A stretch of 64,000 bases of DNA from Rhodosorus marinus (Eukaryota > Rhodophyta > Stylonematophyceae > Stylonematales > Stylonemataceae): contig JAMWBK010000003.1 of NCBI GenBank assembly GCA_029953675.1, positions 2,604,001 through 2,668,000 of the forward strand, written 5' to 3'. The notes under the pieces are model-generated. The model was given only the letters and a program-made list of their open reading frames with translations. It did no database searches and was not told the origin of the DNA. The translations under genes were made by a program, and so were the position numbers. Position 1 is the first letter of the stretch. Each line of letters opens with the position of its first letter. Positions 20,506 through 32,152 of this stretch are shown here, piece after piece.

Positions 20506-21876
20506 TTATGCGGATACGGAATACCACCAGCGTGTGCCTTCCTGCTTCCCAACCACGCACTTACGCGCCACCCTCTCGGCGGCAAAGTAGATCGGCGTAG
20601 GATCGTACCGATAGAACGTCGGGAAAGCTTCTCGAATCGCCTCAGTGGCCTTTCTCGCTTTGTAGTGAGGTATTCTGCTGCAGATGTGGTGGGCGACGTG
20701 GGTTGAACCAATCCGATGGTGGAGAAAATCGATTACTGACGGATACGGTCTATCGACTGTACAAAAGGCACCCTTAACCCACGTCCAGTTCTCGCTGTCG
20801 TAATGAGGTACATCCATATCAGTATGCTGAAGCCATGTATAGAGAACTAGCCAGAAGTTCACCACAAAATACGGCCCGACGTATAGAGCAAAGACCTACT
20901 CAACATACGAAGATCAGTCGTCATGAGATAGCTTCGCTCTAGTAGGGTCGTCTTGGTCATATAGATCGGCATGGGACATACCATCAGACTTCCAGCTACT
21001 TGGCCCCACCAAATGAGCCCAAGGATCGTCACGATTACTCCAACGTCGGAGACGAAAACCTTCTGCTTCCATTTTCCAGGGAAGAGCTGGTCATTGTTTG
21101 GATAGAAATGGCTTGATGGACCCCTCTCTGGACTTCCCGAAGCTCCCGTCAGGAGATACGCTGGCCACCCGAGGACAAAGTGATTGAAACAGTTCAAGAT
21201 CGCCCACGCGTCTTCTCCATACCTTCAGACCAAATACAAACGAGATAGACCGTCGATGCTTAGTTCATACAGTCAGCGCATGAAGCTTGCTGAATGTCCT
21301 AAATTGAAAGAGCTCGATAGAGCAGAGCAAAACTCACTCATTGTAAACCGCCAGGTACACGGACGCCGTTGGCGAACCTGTCAAATTCGGTACGTGGGTC
21401 TCGCCTAGAGTTAAATGATTTGTCTTTGCATGATGCACGGCGTGTGACCTCTGCCAAGAAAAGTATGGCACCAGCATCGAGGAATGGATCACAAAACCGA
21501 CCACGGTTTGGAGCATCTTATTGTCAGAGAACGCGTCATGGCCGCACTCATGACCCACAACCCATAGACCAGTGGCTAGGGTCCCTTGAACGGCAGCATA
21601 AAGAGCCCATAGAAAAATCGCGACTACTGACCAGGTTCCAGGGGTCGGCAGAAACTTCCACGCTGCGATCCCACAACCAACCACAAGGACGCAGGAAATC
21701 GCCAAGTAAAAACTGGACAGCCACGTATTCTTAACAAAACAATCCTCAGGAATCGCTCCGAGGAGCTCTCGAGCCTCCGGATACTCATCGTGATCGACGA
21801 ACGGCCTGCGATACTTTAGAATCCGCTTCTCCCTCTCGAACCGCTCCTTCGCGGTCTCATCCCTCACAGCCACCAT
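20506..21876 (-). CDS. Membrane fatty acid desaturase, FAD2-like (omega-6/delta-12)
   Basis: Introduces a double bond into membrane-lipid acyl chains using a di-iron centre. Three exons (21876-21338, 21222-20982, 20895-20506) with introns of 115 and 86 nt; phases fit, giving 389 aa, close to the ~383 aa of plant FAD2. The three histidine boxes are present: HECGH in exon 1, HAVHH (WQRSHAVHH) in exon 1, and HVAHH in exon 3. The splice joins read LAVYNE-YGEDAWAILN and GSLM-VFALYVGPYFVVNFW. Several hydrophobic spans flank the boxes. No plastid transit peptide is obvious, so the ER (FAD2) form is more likely than plastid FAD6. The family also contains delta-12 epoxygenases and conjugases. The ATG at 21876 was preferred to a frame extension to 21915. 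Confidence 0.9.
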
Positions 21877-23896
21877 GGTTTTTTCCCTAACACATAAATT
21901 TACAAAAAAACACACACCCCACCCCCCACAAAAATCTCAATGCTCACAATCCCTTCCCACAATCTCAGTCGAACAACTCACCTCTCTTCTCATCAATCTT
22001 ATATACTCTCTCTCTCTCCCCACCCCTCCCACCTCCCGCCCCGAACTCTTCCCTCCAGGTCAGTAATCATACTACTAAGACTACCATCCAGTCACTGACG
22101 GCAATGCCTGATCAATCTTCAGCTCAACGACGGGAAGTCATCCTCCTAGCTTATCAAAATGAGGCTCCCTCAATTGAAACAGATATTTTCTAGGGGTTAA
22201 ATCCTCCCCAACATTCTACTACTAAACAATATTTTGGATAATTTTAGAAGGTAAATTGATACCTAAAATACTCCAACCAGGGTTACCCAAACCTCATCAA
22301 GGACACGATTTGTTTTTCATTTGTTCTATGGAATTATATAGAGAATCGGCTTATTTACTTCCAACAAACCATACCCGAAAATGGTCATATTTATTTTAAA
22401 CTTTTAACAAGCGATCCGAAATAATTTTTTGATTAGAAGGAGGCGGGATAGGGTTTCTATCCCTACCCCTGGTAAAACCGACACGAAGAGTATAGATTGC
22501 TTCTAGAGCTATAACAGAACCATTTGTAAAAGTAGGAGCTTAGACAAAAGGGGGTGGTAAGAATAGTCATCAAGCCAATCGCTCTTTTGGACGATCTCGG
22601 CGAAGTAACTCAACAGCCGTCCTTAGCAAAAATCATCCATTATATTAATTTCTGCTGTTTTTGGTTTCGACAAGACCTTCCGGCTGGATAAAAGAAAAAC
22701 GTCCGATTGCGTGTGATATTTATTGGACGGTCGGATATATAAAGTTTATTGGACAAGACTTAGTAGTAGTGCAAGAAGCTTTACTAGCCTGGAGTGGGTC
22801 CGATATCAAGTTTCTCAGACCTGAATTAGAAATTAAGAAAGGTCTGGTACGTTCCGATAAGGGCGGACTCACGTTCGCACTGCTTGGGTCCAGTGTTCTT
22901 CCTAAAAGGTCGAATGGAAGAGAATCATATGAAAAGAAATATGGACCTCTCACCGTTTCTGAGAAATAGTGTTACAGCGTTGCTCACCTCGTTCTTGTTC
23001 TGTCCGCCTACGTTTCAGAAGCAAACACTCTATCCTATCTTTCGGGACTTGGGGCTGTCTGATCTGTTTGCACCGCTCATTATAGAGGGGACGTGTATTT
23101 TAGATGAGCGGGTCTTGCTACTCGCAGCCTTCATCCTGTCTTTCACAATGAAATGAACGCGAACATCTTGAAAGCCTCCTCATGGAGCTTTCTTTCACAC
23201 TACGGCGCTCTACTGCTGCTTTGTTGCTGGACGCCGCCGGATCAGCGTCTCCCTTTCCGCTCCTCAGGGTAGTTAGGTTCTCAATAAACGATGTTTATGA
23301 TAGGCCAACACTGAGCAGCACGTGATTCTCCTTCTGGATGTAATCTAGGGATGCGATCGGTGTCAAGTGATTTCGAAATGACTGAGTACCTGATTGATTG
23401 ATGCACAACGAGTGGAGTCAACTCGATCAGTGCCGCTGAATGTTGGATTGAATGGTTGCGGGATGGTCGCAGGACAACATGGACAGAGAGAGTAATTCGG
23501 AGGAGAAGAGCCAAGTTGCACAAGGACACCTTCACGCTGTTGGTGGTATTCCTGTCCGGATTGTTTCAGCTGGCGGGTGGTGGCTTGCACTGGAACGCAC
23601 CAAACTTAAGCCTAGAAACTGTGACTTGCAATTGACGCCTCCCACCTGGCAAATCCGTTTTAAGACCTCCGCACACATTCATTTGCTTTAAGAATATTAA
23701 AGGGTCGTTCTGGATTGGATGAAACGAATATTATTGAAAATAAAATATCATATATCAGCCCAAATTGTTCGGAAAAGAATGACTGCTATACGCGGCTGAT
23801 GTTAACCTGCTCGTTCCAGTGATCCATCCGACCATGGGTCCCATTGGGGAAGGGTTGTGTAGTCATTTCGAGGTCCCTGATTCCATGAGGGCTCTG
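21877..23896. other. Gene-poor stretch between desaturase and second cyclin
   Basis: C/T-rich just upstream of the desaturase ATG (21900-22060), then AT-rich. A 102-codon open frame at 22661-22969 has an overlapping antisense frame and no recognisable motif; I do not call it a gene. Nothing else supported. Confidence 0.45.
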
Positions 23897-23951
23897 TGAA
23901 AGGTTTCCTGATATGGTTACATCTATAGATGCCATATCAGGAAACCTTTCA
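23897..23951. repeat. Near-perfect palindrome able to form a 20-bp stem hairpin
   Basis: TGAAAGGTTTCCTGATATGG at 23897-23916 is the exact reverse complement of 23932-23951. The 15-nt spacer itself contains the palindrome CATCTATAGATG. It lies downstream of the cyclin gene, about 240 bp past its stop on the minus strand. It may be a small foldback element or an RNA hairpin. Confidence 0.93.
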
Positions 23952-24191
23952 GCTACTGAAACCGCTTGTGGCTGATTGATGGTCTGCAACATCCAGCATC
24001 AAAGTAGGACGCTTCTTTTTAGTACATGTACATTGACAATTCATGTAGGAATCGTACTAATTACACATAAGTTATGATCAAAAGTCAGTTATAAATCACG
24101 TATAGTCGTACAAGTCACTGTCTCTCCCCGCCAAGCGTGGTCGAGTGATCGGTATACTACTCGCCAGAGCTCAACAACATCTTGTGGGAGA

Positions 24192-24866
24192 TCAGCCGTC
24201 CTGGCATCCTAGCGGTAACACTCGGCTCGCCTGCTGCTCCTTTAGGGCAGCCCTATCAGCCAGTCGCAGGTATCCGCTATAATAGCGGAGTGTCCTGGGA
24301 GATATATTCACATTCCAACCAAGCAGCCCCAGCATTTGAAGCTCTAGTGCGTTCATTTCGTGCACACTGCGCACCCCCGCGATTTGGCCGTAGTACCGAT
24401 TCGTGTATACATCATCATCCAGAAACTTGGCGGCGAGAACGACAGCTGCAGTGAACAATCGATGAACGTTGAAGCTGTTTACTGCCATGGCTGGGTGTCT
24501 ACGCTGTGCAAGATCCAGGAGGGCAAACGCCGCCACGAAAACAATGTTCGAGCAGTTCATGTACCTGGAGAACCTCTGAAGGTAGAACGTAATATCAAAT
24601 TTTTGTCTCTGACTTGAGCAGAAAACCGCAAGCTGCCGAAAATTACTGGCATTCAACCCTTGCCAAACTCTATCGTTTTTGTGGCACAGCAGCTTCAACG
24701 CATACGATAACCCTATAAGCATTTCCTCCCTGCTGAGACCGTCCCATTCGTCTTCAAAGTCAACACTTTGTCCTCCGTGCATTTGAGCCTCACTTTCCGG
24801 GAGTTTCATCTTTACCTCCTCGAGCCGTTCCAAACCCGTTTGAGCTAGCGCCACATCTACCACCAT
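24192..24866 (-). CDS. PHO80-type (P/U-type) cyclin, second copy
   Basis: Intronless, 224 aa from the ATG at 24866. The cyclin box spans about residues 85-200: FDITFYLQRFSRYMNCSNIVFVAAFALLDLAQRR, then NVHRLFTAAVVLAAKFLDDDVYTNRYYGQIAGV and the closing helix EMNALELQMLGLLGWNVNISP. This is the conserved core of PHO80/PCL/CYCU cyclins, partners of PHO85- or CDKA-type kinases. It shares the class but not close identity with the cyclin at 15349-15921, so it is not a recent duplicate. The 80-residue N-terminal part is unique, containing FEDEWDGLSREEMLIGLSYAL. Confidence 0.87.
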   Translation of the reverse strand: MVVDVALAQTGLERLEEVKMKLPESEAQMHGGQSVDFEDEWDGLSREEMLIGLSYALKLLCHKNDRVWQGLNASNFRQLAVFCSSQRQKFDITFYLQRFSRYMNCSNIVFVAAFALLDLAQRRHPAMAVNSFNVHRLFTAAVVLAAKFLDDDVYTNRYYGQIAGVRSVHEMNALELQMLGLLGWNVNISPRTLRYYSGYLRLADRAALKEQQASRVLPLGCQDG

Positions 24867-27800
24867 TGTACTTCTCGGTCTCCCTAAACTGAACTAAGCT
24901 CAGACTATATCACCCTCAACATCCGCGAACAGCCCAACGGTTTCCAAAATACCAAACCAGTCACCTCCAATACCTCTCACATAAAACCATGCCAGAGCCT
25001 CTATAACAGCATCGCACGTCTCACTACACACCCTCAGTCAACCCCATAAAATTCCAAAACATCTTCTACGCAGCCGATTCTATCGCATAACAACTCATAA
25101 AGGGCACATCCCCTTACAATGTCCCACACAAAATATCCCCATTTTTCTATCGCGACTCTCTACTCTCTTACATTCCCCTTCTCTTCTCCAACCCACCCAC
25201 CTCTGTCTCAATCCAAGAGTTTCCTCAATATCCAGTCCTATTAACCTCCGCGAACAGAAATCTTACGGTCTCCAATCCCCCTCCCCGCCTGATAGAAAAG
25301 ACAGAGAAAAAAAAATCCAAAGATATCCGCTCCGACCAATCTCCAGCACACCAGTCACCCTCTCAAGCACTACACCGTTCCCATCCCCGCCAATGCGAAT
25401 TCCAGATTTAGCGTCCCAACACAATACAAATAAAATTAAATCAATCTCAATATGTATTAAAAGTTTTAGCAAACAAAAATCCACATCCAAAACATCCACT
25501 AAGCAACAAAGACCCGAGAGCGGGGGCAAATTCATAGGAATTTTTTTAGTTCATTTTATCTCCACCATTCTCTCAGTCCATATTTCGCTTAAATTATATT
25601 TAAAATACTATATCATCGTATTGTATGTAAGATATTTTTATGAATTGATTGGCCAAACCGGTACTATTTTTTTTCTTTTTACTGACACACTATTCTTCGA
25701 TTGCTTTTCCTGAGAAGTCGTGGTGGATGATATTTTAATATTGTTTCTTTATTGTTTTGAAGGTATACGGAGTTTGATTGGTGAATATAGTTAAATAATC
25801 GATAGTGATTGGTGAATGACTTGACCCTTGTAAAGGCTTTGGATTGGGTTTGATAGGATATTTGATTGAGGGATGTCTGGAAGCCACAAGGGGCGGGACT
25901 TTTGGGGGAACACTATATATTGAGCTGATACTAGATAGCACCCGCTTTGACTTCTTCTCTAACACGTACAATGGTTGTGTCTTTAACAAAACTAAAAGAC
26001 TGGTTGTTGAGAGATATAAAGAAGCGTTTTGCTGCTAAACAGGATTGCTCATCGTGCTGGCTGTTCTGTAGAGGATATGGTTTTTCCCCACCTCTGTGTT
26101 CAATCCGTTTTCTTCTTTTTTTTTGGTTTGTGTTCGTAATTCTATGTGGATGTGCTTTTCGCCTGTGTTTTAGTGTTTCAGGGGACTAGGACAAAATCTT
26201 CTCCAGCCATTTCGTGGCAAGTCATGCAGGAAAAGCGTCGGTTTAGGTCTTCGTCTCGCTCGCAAAGGCGCACGTTATTGACGGAAATAAAGCCAGCGGA
26301 GCGTGGGGGAGCATGCGCATAGAAGGAGAATTTTTGTCCGACCTCTGTTGATCGTCAAATCTATGCGCACCCCGGCATATGTACAGAAAACATGAGCGCC
26401 ATAAAGATATCAGCGGAAAAAAGGGCATTAACTTTCCGGGCGGGTGTTCTGAAAACTGAAGCCCCGCGGACATCTTGAGCTTCCCCGCCACAATGTGTTT
26501 GGTGCAGCGTGTGGTTGCGAGATATAATGATAAGCCTCTGCAGGTATTTGGACATGGGCGCAGCATGTTTTGATACGCAGAACAAATTTCTTTCTCTCAA
26601 GAGGCAAGATCAGGGATTTTTAGGGCACGCGGCGAATTTCCCCTTTTGTTGCCTCCACCTCCCTTGGAGGCACGAGCGTGTTGCCCAACTTCAATGTCTG
26701 GTGCGAGTCTTTCAAATCTTTCTGGAGAGATCGTGGGTTTCTTCAGAGAAAGTGAAATCCAGTACTCCAAAACGTCAACAATGCGTCCGTCTGCTCTGTT
26801 TAGAATTGTGCCAACTTCGCATCTCCAACTCATTGCGGATTGGCCCGCAGAGTTAGCACAATAGTCCTAATGCGCATTAGGAAATTCGGTTCCCTGTATC
26901 TGAATCTTCTATTTTCTACGATTCGCTTAGATAATCACATAAGAAGTCTAAACCGTCTCGTTCCCAACACCCCTGGCTGCTTTCTAGCACGCCATCAAAT
27001 GAACGCTACCGTCCAAGACGTGCCGCAGAACAGGCATGTACTTTCTTCCGGAGTTCCTGGACATGGCTTTAAGCAGCTAAGAACTTCATACCTGTGAAAT
27101 TCGCTACAGATCCACCAAACTCATCCTCTTCCAAGTTGGGACAACAGCCAGAAACAAAAGACAAAGCCGGCGGATCAATGGGAACCCAAAAAAGGCCCGA
27201 TTGAAGGACGTGAGGAGACCATGATGATTCATTTCTTCTGTTTAAGGGGTGTAGGGCTATCTGATGATAGAACAGGGACCGCCACTTCCCGCCCCCCGCC
27301 ACCCTCGCCTTTTTGTATCGAATTTTGGTCGATGGCGCTTTTCAGTCGCAACAAAAGAAAGATTTCCCAAATAAGTTCCTCCCTCCCCACGGGATATTCT
27401 CGTTTTCTCAATCTATTATGAAGGAAAACTTGTTATCAGGAACCCTCTGAAGGCCACTTCTTGTTCTCGAATATGTTTCATGTTCGAAGGATGGGAAAGG
27501 TGAAGTTGGTATAAACGATCTTTTCTTACAGATTATATTGTACAGATTTTGTATATTGAAGAAAAATAGGCAAGGCTTTATCGTATAAGTTAGAGATATT
27601 ACGTTAAGCAGGTTTTTTCGGTTTCAGTGTTGTTCTCTCGGGAAGGGACCGGACGGTGGTTGGGGTCCCGGGACATCTGGAAAGATTCTTCTGGATTCCA
27701 TCTCCTTCGAAAACGAGGATTTAGTGAACTCGCAATGCGCCGCTTCATTTTTTACTCTAACCTCGTTTCTAAACTGCTGGCAGAATTCTATCCCAAAGTT

Positions 27801-28224
27801 GGCGATGAGTGTCAGAACCGAAGCCGGATGACGCAGTTGGCATGGTTTCTTTAAAAAATGCGAGCATTGTGGCAGGAGCAGCAGTCACAATATCGTGGTT
27901 TCCCTGAGGGCTAGGCCTCGCGACTATCGCTTCTCTGAGCTCGGACTCTCTCTTGTGCGATTTGAACCGTTGAGCCACAAGCAGTAAAGAAAACAATTGC
28001 CGCCAGTCGTCTCCTGATCCTAGGGCATGGCGATCTGGGATTCTGTCGCAGATTGGTTCCTCGACCTTTGTTTTTGCTTCAAACGCCTCTGTCCCAACTC
28101 CGAGATCATCTTTTGAAGCAGACGGCATCCAAGCAAGCCATTGGTCCGTGCTACCTCAATGCGAATTGTAGCGGTTATCAGGAAAATACAGCATCGGGAT
28201 AATGGATCGTGGCACACTCGTGAG
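24867..28224. other. Long gene-poor stretch
   Basis: C/T-rich around 24880-25260, strongly AT-rich around 25400-26000, then mixed. On the minus strand 26833-26597 there is a 78-codon frame (VGTILNRADGRIVDVLEYWISLSLKKP) preceded by possible splice signals and another open frame ending NFTG near 27090. These could be exons of a small gene, but I cannot join them confidently. A 119-codon Met-initiated minus frame at 28128-27769 also lacks any recognisable domain. Otherwise nothing seen. Confidence 0.4.
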
Positions 28225-29282
28225 CTAATGAGACAGGTCCAAATTTTTGCAGCGTGGATTGTTTTGGTAGCTTACACTGCGAACCCTTTCCAGGAGTTCA
28301 TATCGAGGGACAAGAATTCCTCCTGCGAACGCTAGAGAGTTCATTGATATTCCATCAAAGCACTCCGCCTTCCGAGGAACCATGAACATCCAGTCCCTTG
28401 TTGCGAGCAAATTGTACGGCATATGGGATGTCACAGCCGCGCTGGGCATCAGCTCATCAGACAGCCGCGCGAGACAGCTTAGATACCGTTCGAAAATGAG
28501 CTCTGCAGCTTTCGTTGGTTGCAAGTCCCGGCAGTCGATCGTAGACATCAGAGTATGAACAAAAGGAAAAGCCTCGCAATACCTAATTTCTCCAGGTTGG
28601 GCTCCTTCCAGAGACCTGCTAATCGCCTTATCGAACGGAGTTCTCATGCTGCCTCCGATGTCCAAGGGGGTTGGCACCACTTGTAGGTGCTTGTGCCTTT
28701 GACTGAGGTGATATGCAGATCCGAGAAGCGGCGCCTTAGATTTTTCTTAGTCAGAGTTCATACAATGCGACTGTGCTCCTACCTGGCACCAGCGATCTGT
28801 CCGCCGTTGTAGAACGCCAGCCCATCCAAGTCCTTGAGAACCGACCACATCGCCTCAAAGTCGTGTTTAGTCAGCAGGGATGACTGGTCTTCAAACTCTT
28901 TAGTAACGATGAGCAAATGATTGTCGACGACGTTAAATTTGTTTAACAGAAGCGCATGGCGAGGGGGTGCATCCCCGACAAACATCTCCTTCTCATACGG
29001 AAGAAACGGATTGAAGTTTGGATCTTTGGCTTTGGATTCCTTTTTTCTCTTGAGGTTTCCTAGAACGCGCACAATGAACTGCAAAAGCCGAATAAATATG
29101 TCCACACGTAAGCAATTACATAGTGGGAACCAAAAGCATAGGACTCCCAAGAAAGACAGTTCTAGGCTCACCTTGAATTCACCTTCCTCAACATGATGAA
29201 TCTCAGTTGGCAGCGAGAGTAGATGTCCACTGGCCTTTGCCTGGTGCGAAACGGTGGCGATCCGTTCCAGAAGCTTGCTCAT
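28225..29282 (-). CDS. Ap4A phosphorylase / ATP adenylyltransferase (APA1/APA2 type)
   Basis: Cleaves diadenosine tetraphosphate with phosphate to ATP and ADP (GalT branch of the HIT superfamily). Three exons (29282-29172, 29078-28783, 28702-28225) with introns of 93 and 80 nt; 294 aa, near the ~320 of yeast Apa1/2. The N-terminal domain has NPFLPYEKEMFVG, HALLLNKFNVVDNHLLIVT and YNGGQIAGAS. The second splice creates ASQRHKHLQVVP, whose HxHxQ triad carries the nucleophilic His. The C-terminal ATP-transferase domain is clear from MPYNLLATRDWMFMVPR and FDGISMNSLAFAGGILV. The stop at 28225 may be preceded by one more intron (a GTAAGC lies just after LLERVRS), so the last ~15 residues are uncertain. 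Confidence 0.9.
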
Positions 29283-30058
29283 CTTTAGCAGAAGAAGACC
29301 ATACAGGACCAAGTACTAAATCGAGCCCATGAGATTTCTATCAAGTGCTTGTACAATGCAAGAAAGCAACTACTCGGGCACGCAAACAAATCTGAAAGGT
29401 ACCACCAGAGAGAGAGATTTCAACTGGCACGCCCTTACTCTGTCAAGTGCCCGCGCCGCCTATCTCAGGCTGGCCTTCGCTTCGATGGGTAGTAGGTGCT
29501 AGTCAGTATCCGACAATCGAGACTTATCGCGAGCGCTGAGGAATCATAGAATGGAGTTCCAAGCTGCAGTGAAAAAACTTGGCTACAAGCCAACATCCCA
29601 GTTCACATTAACAGGCGTGGGACGGGACCGAGGATGTTAAGCACGTCCCGAGGGGTGTCCTGGACTAAACCTCCTCGTTCTCTCAGGTCACGGTATAGCT
29701 GTCTGGTCAAGGAGATATCGTATGATCTTTCTAAACATTGTTGGTGCCCGCGAAGGGACTCGAGAAAGACTTCATCTTCCCAGCTTTCGAGATTTTTCGG
29801 GGGTTTGGTTCGTGCTGCTCTTTGGGCGTACGGATCGCCACATTTAATTGTGACGCTCAGCAGCCTTCGCATTCCATCAGTCCTGACACAAGCGTTGGAC
29901 CTGATCAGAGGCCCACTATTAGGCTATCGGCGATCCAGAATAACGAACTCTCGGCACGTGATGATAACTATGGACGGAAGACTGAGTAGGCCTTTTGGAT
30001 GGTTGGGAGGTAGAATGCATAGGTTGTAGTTTGTGATACCTCGAGAGTACTGGCGAAG
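29283..30058. other. Region between divergent genes, with an unassigned minus-strand frame
   Basis: Shared 5' flank of the Ap4A phosphorylase (-) and the PTD012-like gene (+). A minus-strand frame at 29872-29603 (89 codons, with KNLESWEDEVFLESL and DISLTRQLYRDLRERGGL) looks protein-like in composition but has no recognised homologue and overlaps an equally long plus frame. It could be a small gene. Confidence 0.35.
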
Positions 30059-31024
30059 ATGATCCGGTGTGATGAATCGTTGCCTCTTTATACAGAACGT
30101 ATGCCTCTGGATGTACCCGCCCTTACGGAACTTCAGGCGGGGCTGGAAGAGCAGCTGAAGGGGAACTACGAATCCGTCGACGTGAGCTTAGTGGAGTGCG
30201 TTGATCTCAGCCGTTGGGGGCTGGCCTTTCCTGGTTTGTGTGGATCCGAGAGTCTGGTTGATGTTGGAGGAGTTCCTAATTTACTCGACCCAACGTTTCA
30301 GAGGCTTGCCTACCCCATTGAGGAGATCTGCGTCTGTGCAGGCGTACCCAATGGCTGTGCCCTCGGTGCATCCGCTGCGGACGCAAATTTCGTCGGAAGG
30401 AACGCTGAGCTGATGCCGTGCGAGTCTGTTGGAGGCCGTTTGAGGACTACACAAACAGCAAAGTTGGATGATGATGATGAACGGCCAGAGTTGATGGCCT
30501 ACGACCACGGTAGAATCGGTTGCCTCGGAAATCTGTTCGTCTCTGAAGGAAAACCTGGCCGCGTTTTGAAGATAAAAGTTGCAAACCGTAGTGAACTGAG
30601 CAAAGGTGACTTCGTTGCTGTGCTACAGAACTGCTTGGTGAAGGCATTCCCTACAGAGCACATTGGATTGGGCGGCGTGTTCAGACTTGACTCCGGCGCC
30701 GTAAAGGCGCACATCATGCCAGATTTCAAGAAGACCGTGATGACCGACGGCCCGGAGGTCGAATCCTGGCTCAAATTTTTTGAGTTCGGGCCTGGAGGAA
30801 CTTTCCTGTCAACCCTGCTAAGCTCCGACCCATCAGATGGTCGGCTGAATCTCCGTCTCAGCCATACGCACTTCTTCAACTCCGGAACCGGAGAAGGTGG
30901 TCACTATCACAACGATACTACTCCAAAGGATTGTCAATACACAGCTTATTTTATGCCAGCCAAATACATTTACAGAATCGAAAACGCTTTTGATAGATCC
31001 AAATGCCTTGTTAAAGTGGACTAA
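30059..31024 (+). CDS. PTD012/C11orf54-like (DUF1907) zinc-dependent ester hydrolase family
   Basis: Intronless, 321 aa, matching the family length (~315 aa). Human C11orf54 is a monomeric zinc protein with weak ester hydrolase activity in vitro; its physiological role is not settled. The N-terminal half contains CVDLSRWGLAFPGLCG and GVPNLLDPTFQ (family 'GvPyLlP' region). The zinc site is visible as H269 and H271 in LSHTHFFN and H282 in EGGHYHNDTTP, followed by the typical YTAYFMPAKYIYRIE end. The gene diverges from the Ap4A phosphorylase and is followed by the satellite-like array. The ATG at 30059 is the first in frame; a second in-frame ATG (MPLDVPAL) is 17 codons in and is an alternative. 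Confidence 0.9.
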   Translation: MIRCDESLPLYTERMPLDVPALTELQAGLEEQLKGNYESVDVSLVECVDLSRWGLAFPGLCGSESLVDVGGVPNLLDPTFQRLAYPIEEICVCAGVPNGCALGASAADANFVGRNAELMPCESVGGRLRTTQTAKLDDDDERPELMAYDHGRIGCLGNLFVSEGKPGRVLKIKVANRSELSKGDFVAVLQNCLVKAFPTEHIGLGGVFRLDSGAVKAHIMPDFKKTVMTDGPEVESWLKFFEFGPGGTFLSTLLSSDPSDGRLNLRLSHTHFFNSGTGEGGHYHNDTTPKDCQYTAYFMPAKYIYRIENAFDRSKCLVKVD

Positions 31025-31084
31025 ACCATTCGCACAATACTTGAAATAAGTCTCCGACAACGCACTCCTAGAGAGTCGCTGGTA

Positions 31085-31900
31085 GTCAAGCTAGTCGGTA
31101 GGCAACCCGTGGCATCTTTCTGCCTCCATAAACTCATCGCCCAGCGCGGTTCAATCGCGACACCACCCCCGAATCGTATCTCATCAAATCCCATTCTGTA
31201 TTGGACATCAAACCGAAACGGAAATGGAAAGAGGAAAACGGCGGTCGGCAGAGCTGCCCTTCTAACCCATGGCACAATCTATACCTCCAGGAACTAACTC
31301 AGATCTCCATCATAGATCAATTACCAAACTCAAATCACATCTCACTCTAATCCCATTCTGCATTGCACATTTAAGCGAAGCGGAAATGCCAAGAGGAAAG
31401 CGCGGGTCAGCGAGGCTGCCATCCCAAGCCGTGGCACAATGTTTATCTTCACGAACTAGCTCATCATCCAGTCCGGAGACCAATCGCCACACTAAACCCG
31501 AATCATTTCTCACTCATATCCCATTCTGCTTGAACGGTTGAATCGAAACGGAAATGCCAAGAGGAAAAGTGCTGGTCAGCGAGCCTGTCATCCCAACCCG
31601 TGGCGCGATGTTTACCTCCAGGAACTATGTCTTATTCTTGTTCAGAGATCAATCGGCACACCAAACCCGAATCACATCCTCACCTAATCCTATTCTAGCC
31701 TGGACGTTGAAGCGAAATAGAAATGCCAAGAGGAAAAGTGCCGGTCAGCGAGCCTGTCATCCTAAACCGTGGCGCAATGTTTACCTCCAGGAACTATAAC
31801 ATCTTCTAGTTCAGAGATCAATCGCCACCACCAAACCCGAATCACATCCTCACCTAATCCCATTCTGCATTGGTCATTAAAACCGAAATGGAAATCAAGC
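31085..31900. repeat. Satellite-like tandem array, unit about 161-170 bp, about five copies
   Basis: The landmark CC(C/T)ATTCT recurs at about 31191, 31352, 31520, 31690 and 31859. Each unit also carries GAAACGGAAATG(C)CAAGAGGAAA, GGTCAGCGAG or a variant, CCCGTGGC(A/G)CAATGTTTACCTCCAGGAACTA-like sequence split over the unit, and CAAACCCGAATCACATC. Copies three to five are most alike, copy one most diverged. Small open frames inside are by-products. Confidence 0.9.
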
Positions 31901-32152
31901 CAAAAAAAAATCTGAGTAAGGAAAATGGCAGGCGGTGCCGTTGGCGGTGGTGGTGTGGGACTAGTGAAGGAGAATGCATTTTTATTGGAGATTGGTTTTT
32001 AGGAATTTATGCAGAAGGATGGAGGAGTATATTGAGGAGGGGGATTGAGTGACTGTGGGAATGGTATTCAGAGGGTGTTGACTTTGAAGTAGTCCCGTGA
32101 GTTAGTGGAGAGAGTAGTGAAGTTTTGGGGGTTCTTGGGGGATAAAGGAAGG

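Noticed and set aside
22661-22969. 102-codon plus-strand frame
   Set aside because: Overlaps an antisense frame of similar size and lies in AT-rich spacer; no motif.
27769-28128. 119-codon Met-initiated minus-strand frame
   Set aside because: No domain, no homologue I recognise, and it sits just downstream of the Ap4A phosphorylase; insufficient to call a gene.
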